Translations under genes and position numbers: made by a program | Notes under the pieces: generated by a model | What the model was told of the DNA's origin: nothing | Database searches by the model: none | The model's input: the letters and a program-made list of their open reading frames with translations, nothing else | From: DASZMJ01 sp035551935 | GTDB taxonomy: Bacteria > Planctomycetota > Planctomycetia > Isosphaerales > Isosphaeraceae | Assembly: GCA_035551935.1 (NCBI GenBank) | Contig: DASZMJ010000004.1 | Location: 1-43,673 of the forward strand | Reading direction: 5' to 3' | Length of the DNA: 43,673 nucleotides | Part shown: positions 8,071 through 16,362 of the stretch, one piece after another | Layout of the letters: the number at the start of each line of letters is the position of its first letter | Position numbering within the stretch: the stretch's first letter is position 1

Positions 8071-10356
8071 ATGAGCCTTGTCAACGGCAAACGGCAGGGG
8101 GCGCTCTTCGACGAGGGGGTCGAGGGCCCGTTCGCGGGGGTGGTCGTGAACCGGCCCCTGGAGTCGGTGCTGACCTACCGCATCCCCCCCCGGCTGCGCG
8201 ACCGATTGCGAGCGGGGCAGCGGGTCGAGGTCCCCCTGGGCAAGGGGAACGCGCCGGCGGTCGGCTACTGCGTGCGGGTCGACGACCGGGCGGAGGAGGG
8301 GGTCGAGCCGGGGCGGATCAAGGACGTGCTCGACGTGCTCGACGACCCCCCGTTGATCGACGCGGCGATGCTCGAACTGACGCGCTGGATGGCCGGTTAT
8401 TACGCCTGCTCGTGGGGCCAGGCGCTCGACGCGGTGGTGCCGGCGGGGGTCAAGAAGCAGGCGGGGACGCAGGTGCAGACGTGCCTGGTCGTGCCGGAGG
8501 AGGTCCAGGAGAAACGCGAATCCCTGCAACTGCCGGCGAAGCAGGCCGAGGTGCTGGCGATCCTCTGCCGGTCGGAGGTCCCGCTGACCCTGGCCGACGT
8601 CTGCCGGATGGCCCGCTGCGCGCCGGGGCCGGTGGGGAGCTTGCGGAAGCGGGGGTTGATCCACACCGTCAAGCGACGGATGAGCAAGGTCCGCCTGCCG
8701 GCCGTCGCCGACGCCCCGACCGACGACGGCGGCCCACCCGAGGCCCTGACCACCGAGCAGGACGAGGTCCTCCGCGGCCTGGCGCCGGCCCTGGAGGGGG
8801 ACGCCTTCGCGGCCTTCCTGCTCCACGGCGTCACCGGCAGCGGCAAGACGGAGGTCTACCTCAAGGCGATCGAGCGCGTGGTGGCGCGGGGGCGCGAGGC
8901 GATCGTACTGGTGCCCGAGATCAGCCTGACGCCGCAGACCATCCGCCGCTTCCGACGCCGGTTCGACCGCGTGGCCGTCCTGCACAGCCACCTCAGCGAC
9001 GCCGAGCGGCACCGCCACTGGCGCGCGATCGCCGCGGGCGAGGTCCAGGTCGTCGTCGGCGCCCGCTCGGCCGTCTTCGCCCCGACCCGTCGGCTCGGCC
9101 TGATCGTCATCGACGAGGAACACGAGAGCACGTTCAAGCAGGAGACCGTCCCCCGCTACCACGCCCGCGACGTGGCCGTCAAGCGCGCCCAGCTCGAGAA
9201 GGTCCCCGTCCTGCTCGGCTCGGCGACCCCGGCCCTGGAGAGCTGGCGCAACGCCGAGGTCGGCCGGTACACGAAGCTGACGTTGACCCGCCGCGTCGCC
9301 GACCGGCCGATGCCCGAGGTCGCCCTGATCGACCTCCGCGACGAGAAGCCCGAGCGTGGCCAGGCCGTGGGGGCGCTCAGCGCCGCGTTGCGGTTGGCCG
9401 TCACCGAGGCCCTGGCCGTGGGAGGCCAGGTGATCCTGCTGTTGAACCGTCGCGGCTTCCACACCTTCATCCTCTGCCCGAAGTGCGGCCATGTGGTCAA
9501 ATGTGATGCGTGTGACGTCGCCCTGACCCACCACAAGGGGCGCCGTCGGGCGCTCTGCCACACCTGCGACGCCGAGCGCGAGCCGCCGACGGCCTGCCCG
9601 GCGTGCCGGGCGACCTGCCTGCACTACGGCGGCATCGGCACCGAGCGGCTCGAGCGCGAGGTCACGGCCGCGTTTCCGGACCGGGTCATCCGGCGGATGG
9701 ACTCCGACACGATGCGGTCGCCCGGCAGCCACGAGAAGGTCCTCGCCGCCTTCCGCGCCGGCGAGGTCGACATCCTGCTCGGTACCCAGATGATCGCCAA
9801 GGGGCTCGACTTCCCGAACGTGACGTTGGTCGGGGTCGTCAACGCCGACACCGCCCTGCACCTGCCCGACTTCCGCGCCGCCGAGCGGACCTTCCAGCTC
9901 GTCGCCCAGGTCGCCGGCCGGACCGGCCGCGGCGACCGCCCCGGCCGGGTCCTCGTGCAGACGTATAGCCCCGACGTCCCCGCCATCCAGTGCGCCCGCG
10001 ACCACGACTACCTCGGCTTCGTCGCCGCCGAGCTCCCCCGGCGCGAAGAGAAGGGCGTCCCGCCGTTCGGCCGGCTCGTCCGCCTGATCGCCCGCGGCGC
10101 CGACGAGAAGGCCGTCGAGTCCTACCTCCGCGAAGTCGGCGAGGTCCTCGCCCGGGCCTCCGACCCCTCCGTCCGCCAGTACGGCCCCGCGCCCGCCCCC
10201 GTCGCCAAGATCCGCAACCTCTACCGCTTCCACCTCCAGCTCCGCGCCCCCGGCCCCGCCCCCTTGCAGTCCCTCCTCAAGGCCGCCCTCCCCACCTTGC
10301 CCCACCGCCCCGGCGTCGAGCTCGCCATCGACGTCGACCCCGTCAGCCTCCTGTAG
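8071..10356 (+). CDS. priA: Primosomal protein N' (replication restart helicase PriA)
   Basis: 761 aa. PriA recognises stalled forks, unwinds the lagging strand and helps reload the replicative helicase. Seen: N-terminal DNA-binding region (FAGVVVNRPLESVLTYRIP), Walker A in LLHGVTGSGKTEVYLKAIE, DEEH box (LIVIDEEHESTFKQE), a zinc-binding Cys cluster (CPKCGH, CDACD, CHTCDA, CPACRATC), and helicase motifs DTMRSPGSHEKVL, LLGTQMIAKGLDFPNVT and QVAGRTGRGDRPG. All expected blocks are present. The TAG stop (10354-10356) lies inside the arm of a palindromic repeat that begins at 10353. Confidence 0.97.
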   Translation: MSLVNGKRQGALFDEGVEGPFAGVVVNRPLESVLTYRIPPRLRDRLRAGQRVEVPLGKGNAPAVGYCVRVDDRAEEGVEPGRIKDVLDVLDDPPLIDAAMLELTRWMAGYYACSWGQALDAVVPAGVKKQAGTQVQTCLVVPEEVQEKRESLQLPAKQAEVLAILCRSEVPLTLADVCRMARCAPGPVGSLRKRGLIHTVKRRMSKVRLPAVADAPTDDGGPPEALTTEQDEVLRGLAPALEGDAFAAFLLHGVTGSGKTEVYLKAIERVVARGREAIVLVPEISLTPQTIRRFRRRFDRVAVLHSHLSDAERHRHWRAIAAGEVQVVVGARSAVFAPTRRLGLIVIDEEHESTFKQETVPRYHARDVAVKRAQLEKVPVLLGSATPALESWRNAEVGRYTKLTLTRRVADRPMPEVALIDLRDEKPERGQAVGALSAALRLAVTEALAVGGQVILLLNRRGFHTFILCPKCGHVVKCDACDVALTHHKGRRRALCHTCDAEREPPTACPACRATCLHYGGIGTERLEREVTAAFPDRVIRRMDSDTMRSPGSHEKVLAAFRAGEVDILLGTQMIAKGLDFPNVTLVGVVNADTALHLPDFRAAERTFQLVAQVAGRTGRGDRPGRVLVQTYSPDVPAIQCARDHDYLGFVAAELPRREEKGVPPFGRLVRLIARGADEKAVESYLREVGEVLARASDPSVRQYGPAPAPVAKIRNLYRFHLQLRAPGPAPLQSLLKAALPTLPHRPGVELAIDVDPVSLL

Positions 10357-10382
10357 CAGGCACGCTCCGCGTGCCGTCCGCT
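10353..10382 (+). repeat. Single arm of a dispersed GTAG palindromic repeat
   Basis: Thirty bases identical to the left arm at 14197-14226 (gtagcaggcacgctccgcgt and on). Here the second arm is absent. The first TAG is the stop codon of priA. On the minus strand it would be read as ERTARGACLLQ, a sequence that makes false N-termini. Confidence 0.9.
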
Positions 10383-10960
10383 CCCCCATCCTGTACTGTG
10401 GTCTTGGCCAACGGCACAGCTTTCCCACCCTCTCCAAGGGCTCGTTCGGTTCGTTCCGAATCCGGGCCTCGCGGTGACAACCGCCGCCCAGCCTCCCCAG
10501 TGCCCCGTTCGGTTCGTTTCGCGCCGGCCCGGGGCGAGGCGGCTTCGGCGAGTGGCCGGGGCAGGGCGACCGCACCGAGCATGCCCCGGCCACCCGCCCG
10601 CTTCCCCTCCCCGGGCCCCTCGTTCGGTTCGTTCCGCGCCGGGACGGGCCGTCGTCACAGCCCGCCCACCCTCTCCAGACCCTCGTTCGGTTCGTTCCGA
10701 ATCGGGGCGAGCCGGCCGCAGACTCGCCCCGGCCTCTCCAGTGCCCCGTTCGGTTCGTTCCGCGCCGAACGATTCGCATAATAATATAGTATTTACATAT
10801 TTGAAAATGATTTGAATTGCGGCGGCCGGCTTCGACCATCGCGATCGTCCCGCCCATTTTTTTCCCGAGAATCCCTGCCGGATTCGCGGCGGAATTCCAA
10901 CTAGGAGAGGAGGGGCGACGGCGGCGTCATCGGCGGTGGTCCTTAGGGGTGATCGGGGCG
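10357..10960. other. Gene-free, repeat-bearing spacer downstream of priA
   Basis: 604 bases with no supported gene. It contains a single palindrome arm, the 63-bp-period array at 10443-10762 and an AT-rich tail (about 10770-10820) that contrasts sharply with the surrounding GC-rich sequence. Long open frames cross it on both strands only because the repeat period is a multiple of three and the region is GC-rich; their translations (GSFR..., RTER...) are repetitive and have no family signal. Confidence 0.7.
10443..10762. repeat. Array of five repeats with a 63-bp period
   Basis: The 16-bp core cgttcggttcgttccg (one copy has tttcg) occurs at 10443, 10506, 10621, 10684 and 10747. Spacings are 63, 115, 63 and 63 bases. 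Each core is preceded by ctccag/ctccccag-like bases and followed alternately by aatc or cgcc. Sequence between cores is GC-rich and only partly similar. Non-coding, no cas genes nearby. Confidence 0.9.
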
Positions 10961-11152
10961 ATGGGCGAGAGCGCGACGAAATGCGGGAGCTGTCCGGTGC
11001 CGGTCGAGGCGCCGTGCCTGGGGCTGGAGGTCCGGAAGGTGCCGACGATCCCCGACCGGCTCTGCGAGCTGGCGGCGACGGACCCTCGTTATGCGCTCGA
11101 ATTGCGGCGCCGCGCCGGCGAGCCGCTGCCGGCGCATCCGCCGCGGCGCTGA
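10961..11152 (+). CDS. Small cysteine-containing hypothetical protein
   Basis: 63 aa from ATG 10961; GTG 10949 behind an AGGGG is an alternative. The N-terminus has CGSCPVPVEAPC, three cysteines in a CxxC...C arrangement that could bind a metal, followed by a short helical part (IPDRLCELAATDPRYALELRRRAGE). No known domain recognised. It follows an AT-rich tail likely to contain its promoter. Codon use fits the genome, but the short length keeps confidence moderate. Confidence 0.45.
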   Translation: MGESATKCGSCPVPVEAPCLGLEVRKVPTIPDRLCELAATDPRYALELRRRAGEPLPAHPPRR

Positions 11153-11643
11153 CCGGGGCGCTAGTCGGCCCGGTCGGGCCGGGGGCGGTCGAAATGGAAA
11201 GTTGCTGTAGACAGGCCGCGGAACTTGAATTATTCTTCCGCCCGGTTCGGGATTTTGCCCCGGTAGGACGACGACGGGGCGCCGAGCACGTCCGGCGCGA
11301 GTGATGGCCTGGCAAGGAGGCCGGGGTCATGGTCCAGCCCGAAGCGATCTCACCCCCGCATCCTTGTCGACGCCTCGACGCGCGGCGACGCCCCCGGGGC
11401 GTCGCGGGCGGGCCGGGGACGACACGTCGTAGCTCCCTCCTTCGTTGATTCGCACCCTTGTGACGGTTCGAGGACTTGCGGTCCCCGCGGCGGTCGTGCC
11501 GGCGCGGGGTCCGAGCCGGTTCGTCGGGGGGCCCCGACGCGACGCCGGCCCGCGGCGGTGGGGACACCATCCATCCATCCGGGCGGGCCGACGCGGACGA
11601 CCAAAGCCCCCGTGATCGTGGACCCGAAGATCAGGAGAAAAGG
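11153..11643. other. Long leader/spacer before the PEP-CTERM pair
   Basis: 491 bases without a supported gene. Bases 11205-11250 are AT-richer (gaacttgaattattcttccg) and may contain a promoter. The rest is GC-rich with several short self-complementary stretches, for example gacgcccccggggcgtc near 11387-11403. No known riboswitch could be assigned. It ends in the Shine-Dalgarno AGGAGA at 11631-11636. Confidence 0.4.
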
Positions 11644-12300
11644 ATGCGCATGACACGAGGGTGGACCGGGCTTCGGACTTCGGTCTTCGCCCTGGCCATC
11701 GCCGCGGGGGCCGGCGGCGCCCGCGGGGCCGCGACCGACCCCACCAGCACCTCGGTGCAGAGCCAGCTGGAGTACAGCACCGCCGGCGCCATCGGCACCA
11801 CCGGCGTCAGCGGGCCGAACGTCATCAGCTTCAACAGCGTGCCGTCCGGCTCGTTCAGCTCGCCGTCGAACTTCAGCCTCGGCTCCTTCGTCGTCTCGGC
11901 CCTCCCCACCGGGCAGAGCACCACCTACACCAACACCCCGTTCCGGCTGACGTACCTGGCCACCAAGGTCGACGGCCAGGTGCCGACGCCGAACCAGACG
12001 CCGATCCAGTTGACCGGCGTGCTCAACGGCACCGTCACCGGCTCGGGGCAGTCGAGCGTCGAGGCGACGTTCGACTCGACCAAGCCGATGATGTTCCAGA
12101 CCGGCGGCATGCTCAACACGCTGACCGTGTCGGACCCGACGGTGCACCTGGTGCCCTCGCTGACCAACGGCGGCCTGACCACGGCGCAGGCGCAGATCAC
12201 CGTGCAGGAGGCGCCGATCCCCGAGCCGACCTCGGTGGCGCTGTTCCTGACGGCCCTGGCCGGCGCCGGCCTGCGGCGGCGGCTCGGCCGCGCCCGCTGA
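11644..12300 (+). CDS. PEP-CTERM sorting domain protein (paralogue 1)
   Basis: 218 aa from ATG 11644, behind AGGAGA. An N-terminal signal peptide (TSVFALAIAAGAGGARG) is followed by a beta-rich Ser/Thr/Asn domain and a C-terminal sorting signal: IPEPTSVALFLTALAGAG then LRRRLGRAR. Known: PEP-CTERM tails are recognised by exosortase systems that process exported proteins and are linked to extracellular polymer formation. No exosortase lies in this window. The body shares LxYSTxGAIxTTxVSGxNxISF with the next gene, indicating tandem duplication. The adhesive or matrix role is inferred. Confidence 0.88.
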   Translation: MRMTRGWTGLRTSVFALAIAAGAGGARGAATDPTSTSVQSQLEYSTAGAIGTTGVSGPNVISFNSVPSGSFSSPSNFSLGSFVVSALPTGQSTTYTNTPFRLTYLATKVDGQVPTPNQTPIQLTGVLNGTVTGSGQSSVEATFDSTKPMMFQTGGMLNTLTVSDPTVHLVPSLTNGGLTTAQAQITVQEAPIPEPTSVALFLTALAGAGLRRRLGRAR

Positions 12301-12540
12301 GACGACGCACCTCGCGGGGCGGGGCGACCGCGTGATTGGCCCTCGCCGCCGAGCCGAACGGGAGAGGCGACTCGGGTCGTGCCGCCAGCGCGACCCGGGC
12401 CGCGGCGGGCACCGCCATCGGCCGGGACGGACGTCGGCCGCGTCGCCACGTGGAGTGGATCGGCGCGGCGACGGCCCCCGACCCGACCGGGCGGCCCGCG
12501 CCCCGGACCGCCCCCCCTTTTTCAACTCCGGAGACCGCAG

Positions 12541-13200
12541 ATGCTTCCGACCCCCTGCCGGGCCCGGCCACCCCTCCTCGCCCTGGCCATGGCCCTGTCC
12601 CCCCTCCTGTTCGCCGACGGCGCCGGGGCGGACACCCTGAGCACGCCCCAGCCGCTGTCCTACAGCACCTCGGGCGCCATCGACACGACCAACGTCAGCG
12701 GCACCAACGCCATCAGCTTCCACAGCATGGGCATGACGACCGTGCCCGGCACCAACAGCATCGACCTCGGCCAGTTCCAGGTCACGGCCCTGCCCCCCGG
12801 CACGACGGCCACCTACGCCAACACCCCGTTCACGATCACCTTCCTGCCCCAGCAGGGGGGCGCCGCCGGCGCTCCGGTCGTCCTCAACGGCGTCCTCAAC
12901 GGCGTCGTCGACGGGTCGAGCTCGAACGTCACCGTCTCGTTCCCGCCCCCGGCCGGGACGGTCCAGATTCAACCCTTCCCCGGCCCGCCGTTGAAGGTCG
13001 ACTTCGGCCTCGGCGGCATGACCGACACGTTGACGGTCGCCAACAGCACCTTCGACCTCTCCCCCGCCGCCGGCGGCGGCGTGACCAGCGTCCTCGGCCA
13101 GGTCGGCGCCGCCAGCGTCCCCGAGCCGGCCACCGTCGCCATCTTCCTCACCGCGATCGCCGGCGCCGGCCTCCGCCGCCGCCGCCGGCCCCGCGGCTGA
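12541..13200 (+). CDS. PEP-CTERM sorting domain protein (paralogue 2)
   Basis: 219 aa from ATG 12541, eight bases behind GGAG (ctccggagaccgcag). Signal peptide ending near FADGAGAD, then a domain clearly paralogous to the preceding gene (LSYSTSGAIDTTNVSGTNAISF; YANTPFTITF; VLNGVLNGVVDGS; GGMTDTLTVANSTFDL), and the tail VPEPATVAIFLTAIAGAG plus an Arg-rich end. The 240-bp gap from paralogue 1 has its own Shine-Dalgarno and could hold a separate promoter. Identity in the body is patchy, so the duplication is not recent. Confidence 0.88.
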   Translation: MLPTPCRARPPLLALAMALSPLLFADGAGADTLSTPQPLSYSTSGAIDTTNVSGTNAISFHSMGMTTVPGTNSIDLGQFQVTALPPGTTATYANTPFTITFLPQQGGAAGAPVVLNGVLNGVVDGSSSNVTVSFPPPAGTVQIQPFPGPPLKVDFGLGGMTDTLTVANSTFDLSPAAGGGVTSVLGQVGAASVPEPATVAIFLTAIAGAGLRRRRRPRG

Positions 13201-13213
13201 AACCCGCGACGGC

Positions 13214-14083
13214 TCAATCGCGGAACCCGAGCCGCTGCCGGGCCCGGACGACCCTGGCGTCGCGCCAGGATCGCCGGGCCTCGGCGTATTGCGCCCGGGC
13301 CCGATCCTCGAGCTTCCTCACCTCGTCCGCCGGCTTCTTCGCGGCGCGGGCGGCCTGCCATTGCTGCTCGAGCGCGAGGGCGTCGCTGACCGCCGAATAA
13401 GCGTCCTTCTCCTGGCGGAGCGGCCTGGCCTGGCCCGCCGTCCGTTCGGCCTTCGCGCGCCGGAGCTGCGCCAGTCCCACCGCGGCCTTCTTCGCCATGA
13501 CGTCCGACTCGCACTTGATGACATTCGCCTGGCGCGTCGCCACCTGCGTCGGCTTGGTGTAGCGCAGGAGTTGCTCCTTCTGGCCCTTGGCGTTCTGGAT
13601 CAGCACCTCCTGGACGGCGATCTCGTTCGGGAGGTCGACCCGCGCCAGGAGCAAGGACGGGTCGCCCGGCCGCTGCTTCAGGGCCCGATCGATGATCTCG
13701 AGCTTCTGCTTGGCCCTCGCAATCGCGGCCTCGGCCGCGGCGATGCCCCCCTCGGCGGTCCTGAGCTCGATCGGGAAGATCCCGTCGTTGTACTCCGTGA
13801 GCGCCATCTTGGCGATCTTGAGGTCCGTCTCCGCCTTCGTCCTGTCCGCATTCGCCCGCTCGACGGCGTCCATGGCGTCGCTCAGTTGGGGTGCGACCCG
13901 TTCGGCCTCATCCATCTGATCCTGGATCTCGACGGCGAGCCTGGCCAGCTCGTCGCGCCAGCCTTCATCATCGCCGGCCGGCGGCCTCGCCTGGGCGAGG
14001 GCCTTCGGCCTGGGCATCGAGGTGAGTGCGAGCGTCAACACGGCGAGGGCGAGGGCCGCGAGCAGGACGAACCGTCGGCGCAT
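13214..14083 (-). CDS. Exported coiled-coil protein of unknown function
   Basis: 289 aa. ATG 14083 is chosen because an AAGGAGG lies seven bases upstream and a signal-type segment follows (RRRFVLLAALALAVLTLALT). The mature part is almost entirely charged helix, with long heptad-like stretches (ELARLAVEIQDQMDEAERV; DRTKAETDLKIAKMALTEY; AAEAAIARAKQKLEIIDRAL) and no recognised domain. It looks like a periplasmic coiled-coil structural protein. Upstream in-frame codons run into a palindromic repeat and were rejected. Confidence 0.65.
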   Translation of the reverse strand: MRRRFVLLAALALAVLTLALTSMPRPKALAQARPPAGDDEGWRDELARLAVEIQDQMDEAERVAPQLSDAMDAVERANADRTKAETDLKIAKMALTEYNDGIFPIELRTAEGGIAAAEAAIARAKQKLEIIDRALKQRPGDPSLLLARVDLPNEIAVQEVLIQNAKGQKEQLLRYTKPTQVATRQANVIKCESDVMAKKAAVGLAQLRRAKAERTAGQARPLRQEKDAYSAVSDALALEQQWQAARAAKKPADEVRKLEDRARAQYAEARRSWRDARVVRARQRLGFRD

Positions 14084-14196
14084 GGTCGGCCTCCTTGGGG
14101 GATTGGGCCGGTCGGATCGGGATGGCCACACCCGATCGAGTTTACGTCGTCGGCGTGCGTCGATCCATGAGGCAGTGCTCTGGTTCTCTCTTCGCT

Positions 14197-14280
14197 GTAG
14201 CAGGCACGCTCCGCGTGCCGTCCGCTCAGACACAAGAACGTTGATGGAAGAGCGGACGGCACGCGGAGCGTGCCTGCTAC
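14197..14280. repeat. Palindromic element with perfect 30-bp arms
   Basis: Arm 14197-14226 begins gtagcaggcacgctccgcgt; arm 14251-14280 is its exact reverse complement; the loop is 24 bases. It lies between two leftward genes and could form a stable hairpin. A single-arm copy is at 10353-10382. Confidence 0.95.
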
Positions 14281-14296
14281 GAAGAAGAGCGGCGTC

Positions 14297-14830
14297 CTAG
14301 AGGTTCTGCTCCTCGAAGAGCCGGGCGCGGAAGCGGGACCATTCGTTGGCGCGGGAGGGGCCGTCGGGGTGCTGGGCGATGTAGTCGGAGAGGCGGCGGT
14401 CGAGGAGGTCGAACCGCTCGGCGAGGACGCGGACGGCGGCCAAGGCGAGGGCCTCGGCGGCGCGGAGGTTGTCGCGGCGGAGGCGGTCGTGGGCGGGGTG
14501 GTCGAGCGTCAGGAACCAGGCCGGCGCCACGGCGCGGACGGTGACGATCGGCGGCCTGCTCCGGAAGAACGAGGTCTCGCCGAAGACCGTCGGGGCGTTC
14601 AGCGCGGCGACCGTCTCGACGCGGCCGTCGGCGAAGGCGCGCTCGACGGTCACGGCGCCGTCGATCAGGAACGTGATGTGGTCGTTCGGCCGCCCCTGCT
14701 CCAGGAGATTGGTGCCGGCCTCGGCGCGGCCCTCGGCCAGGACCCCGAGCACGGCGTGCCGCAGGTCGGGCTCGACGTCGACCAGCCAGGGGGCGGCCAG
14801 GAACCGTTCGGCGGCGGCGGGAGTGACCAT
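14297..14830 (-). CDS. Cyclic-nucleotide-binding-domain protein
   Basis: 177 aa, ATG 14830 with GGAGG upstream. Residues ~10-115 match the cNMP-binding beta-roll: LLEQGRPNDHITFLIDGAVTVERAF, then the phosphate-binding-cassette-like FGETSFFRSRPPIVTVRAVAPAWFLTL. Known CRP-type regulators have a helix-turn-helix after this domain; here the C-terminal ~55 residues are helical (LRAAEALALAAVRVLAERFDLLDRRLSDY) with no recognisable HTH. It may therefore sense a nucleotide without binding DNA directly. The cassette has S-F-F-R-S-R in place of the usual ARxA segment, so ligand binding is uncertain. Confidence 0.82.
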   Translation of the reverse strand: MVTPAAAERFLAAPWLVDVEPDLRHAVLGVLAEGRAEAGTNLLEQGRPNDHITFLIDGAVTVERAFADGRVETVAALNAPTVFGETSFFRSRPPIVTVRAVAPAWFLTLDHPAHDRLRRDNLRAAEALALAAVRVLAERFDLLDRRLSDYIAQHPDGPSRANEWSRFRARLFEEQNL

Positions 14831-15111
14831 CGCGACAGACCTCCTCCGATCGGGGCGGGACGGGGCGGGTCGCGGGGCGACCCCACCCCGCGTGCATGCC
14901 CTTCCGTTATACCAATCCTACGACGGCCGGCGAATTCCGGCCGACTTTGACGGTCGGGCCGGTCCGGCCGGCCCCCGACTCGGGGCCCGCCGGGGAATTG
15001 CCGGCCGAGCCCCCCGTCCCGAGCCGATCACCTTGGCTGAGGATTGTCCGGTCGGTCGTCGCCAGGCGGGCGGGGCCGGACCGGAGCGCTGAAGGCGGGA
15101 GGAGACGCCCC

Positions 15112-16362
15112 ATGACCCGGCGGGGGTCCGCGATCGCGATCGTGCTCGGCACGGCCCTGGGCCTCACCGGCTGCACCGGCGTCGGCCCGGCCCGGCGGCC
15201 GACGACGCTGCCGCCGATGTTCGGCACGCGACCCGCCCCATTGACCGACCGGCCCGGGGTTTCCGTCGCGGCGACGTCTCCGGGTTCGCCGACGTCCGTG
15301 GCAAACCTGGCCCAGTCCGGCGGGGGCCTGTTCGGCCGGCGGCCGAATCGCAAGACGATGGCCCTGGCCGCGGCCTTGGCGCAACGGGGGCAGACCTCGA
15401 CGACCCTGGCCCGCTACTTCCCCGGCCTCGGCCTGCCCGGCCAGGAGCGGCCGGCCTCGACCCGTCCCACGTCCCCGGCGGTCCGGTCGTTCGACGCGAT
15501 CGACCGCCGCGCCCTGGCCCTGCGGATGCCCTCGTCCTCCGATTCGTACCGGGCCCGCGCCCGTTCGAAGGCCCCGCTCGACACCCCCTTGCTCCCCGTC
15601 GCCCTGAACGTCCAGGTTTATCCCGACGACATCCCCCGCGACTCCGCCCGGCTCGCGACCCGCGCCCGGCCCGCCGCGACGACCGACGAGCCCGCTCGTC
15701 CGCCGGCCCTCTCCCAGCCCGACGACGCCCTCAACCGCCACGGCCTCGATCCCTACGACCCCGCCGGCCTCGCCAACCGCCCCGAGCCGGCGCCGATCGA
15801 GCCCGAAATCGTCGAGTCGACCCGGGTTCCGGCCGATTCCGGGGCCGAGCCCGCGGCCGAGCCCGGGCCCGTCGCCAACGCCGACCCGCCCCCGGTCGTC
15901 GAGGCCGGCGAGCCCGCCGCCGATACCCAGGTCGCCTCGGTCAAGGAGCCCGTCGTCGCCGAACCCGCGCCGATCCCGCTCACCGCCGACCCCGCCGACT
16001 CGATCCCCCCGTCGCGTCGCGTCCGACCGATCGGCAGTCCCTCGCAGTTCTCGACGGCCCTCTTCCCGCCGACCTATTACGACAAAGACGATCAAAACCT
16101 CCCCAAAGACGAGATGGTCGAACCGACGCAGGCTCCCCCTCGGCCACGAATCCTGAAGCGATTGCGGGAACGGGTGACGGCGCGGCTGGCCTCGTCGGAA
16201 AAGGCATGGGCCGGTCGCCTTTCCGGGGTGTCCGCGATGCGGTCCGATCTCCTGGATTCGTTGAGGAATGGGTCCGCACGGCGGACGGGATCGGAGCCGA
16301 GCCGGGCGAGCGAGCCGGGATCAGTCGGGGGAGAAGCGGGCGACGTCGCGGAGCGGCGGTAG
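15112..16362 (+). CDS. Proline-rich lipoprotein of unknown function
   Basis: 416 aa. ATG 15112 follows GGGAGGAGAC; MTRRGSAIAIVLGTALGLTGC is a lipoprotein signal with Cys21. The middle (~residues 160-330) is low-complexity Pro/Ala/Glu and probably disordered; a conserved-looking piece near residue 155-175 (TPLLPVALNVQVYPDDIPRD) and a basic helical C-terminus (RILKRLRERVTARLASSEKAW) flank it. No family recognised. Its last 42 bases overlap the end of the convergent sulfatase-like gene, so the final residues may be loosely constrained. Confidence 0.65.
   Translation: MTRRGSAIAIVLGTALGLTGCTGVGPARRPTTLPPMFGTRPAPLTDRPGVSVAATSPGSPTSVANLAQSGGGLFGRRPNRKTMALAAALAQRGQTSTTLARYFPGLGLPGQERPASTRPTSPAVRSFDAIDRRALALRMPSSSDSYRARARSKAPLDTPLLPVALNVQVYPDDIPRDSARLATRARPAATTDEPARPPALSQPDDALNRHGLDPYDPAGLANRPEPAPIEPEIVESTRVPADSGAEPAAEPGPVANADPPPVVEAGEPAADTQVASVKEPVVAEPAPIPLTADPADSIPPSRRVRPIGSPSQFSTALFPPTYYDKDDQNLPKDEMVEPTQAPPRPRILKRLRERVTARLASSEKAWAGRLSGVSAMRSDLLDSLRNGSARRTGSEPSRASEPGSVGGEAGDVAERR

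Noticed and set aside
10441..10470. tRNA T-loop-like sequence (ggttcgttccgaatcc)
   Set aside because: It repeats five times as part of the 63-bp array and no acceptor stem, D-arm or anticodon arm can be folded around it.
10443..10762. CRISPR-like array
   Set aside because: Cores are only 16 bp, spacers are partly similar to each other and 47 bp long, one interval is irregular, and no cas genes are near.
7630..10857. Very long minus-strand open frame across priA
   Set aside because: It is the shadow of priA in GC-rich DNA plus the repeat array; its translation is low-complexity with no domain, while priA is unmistakable on the plus strand.
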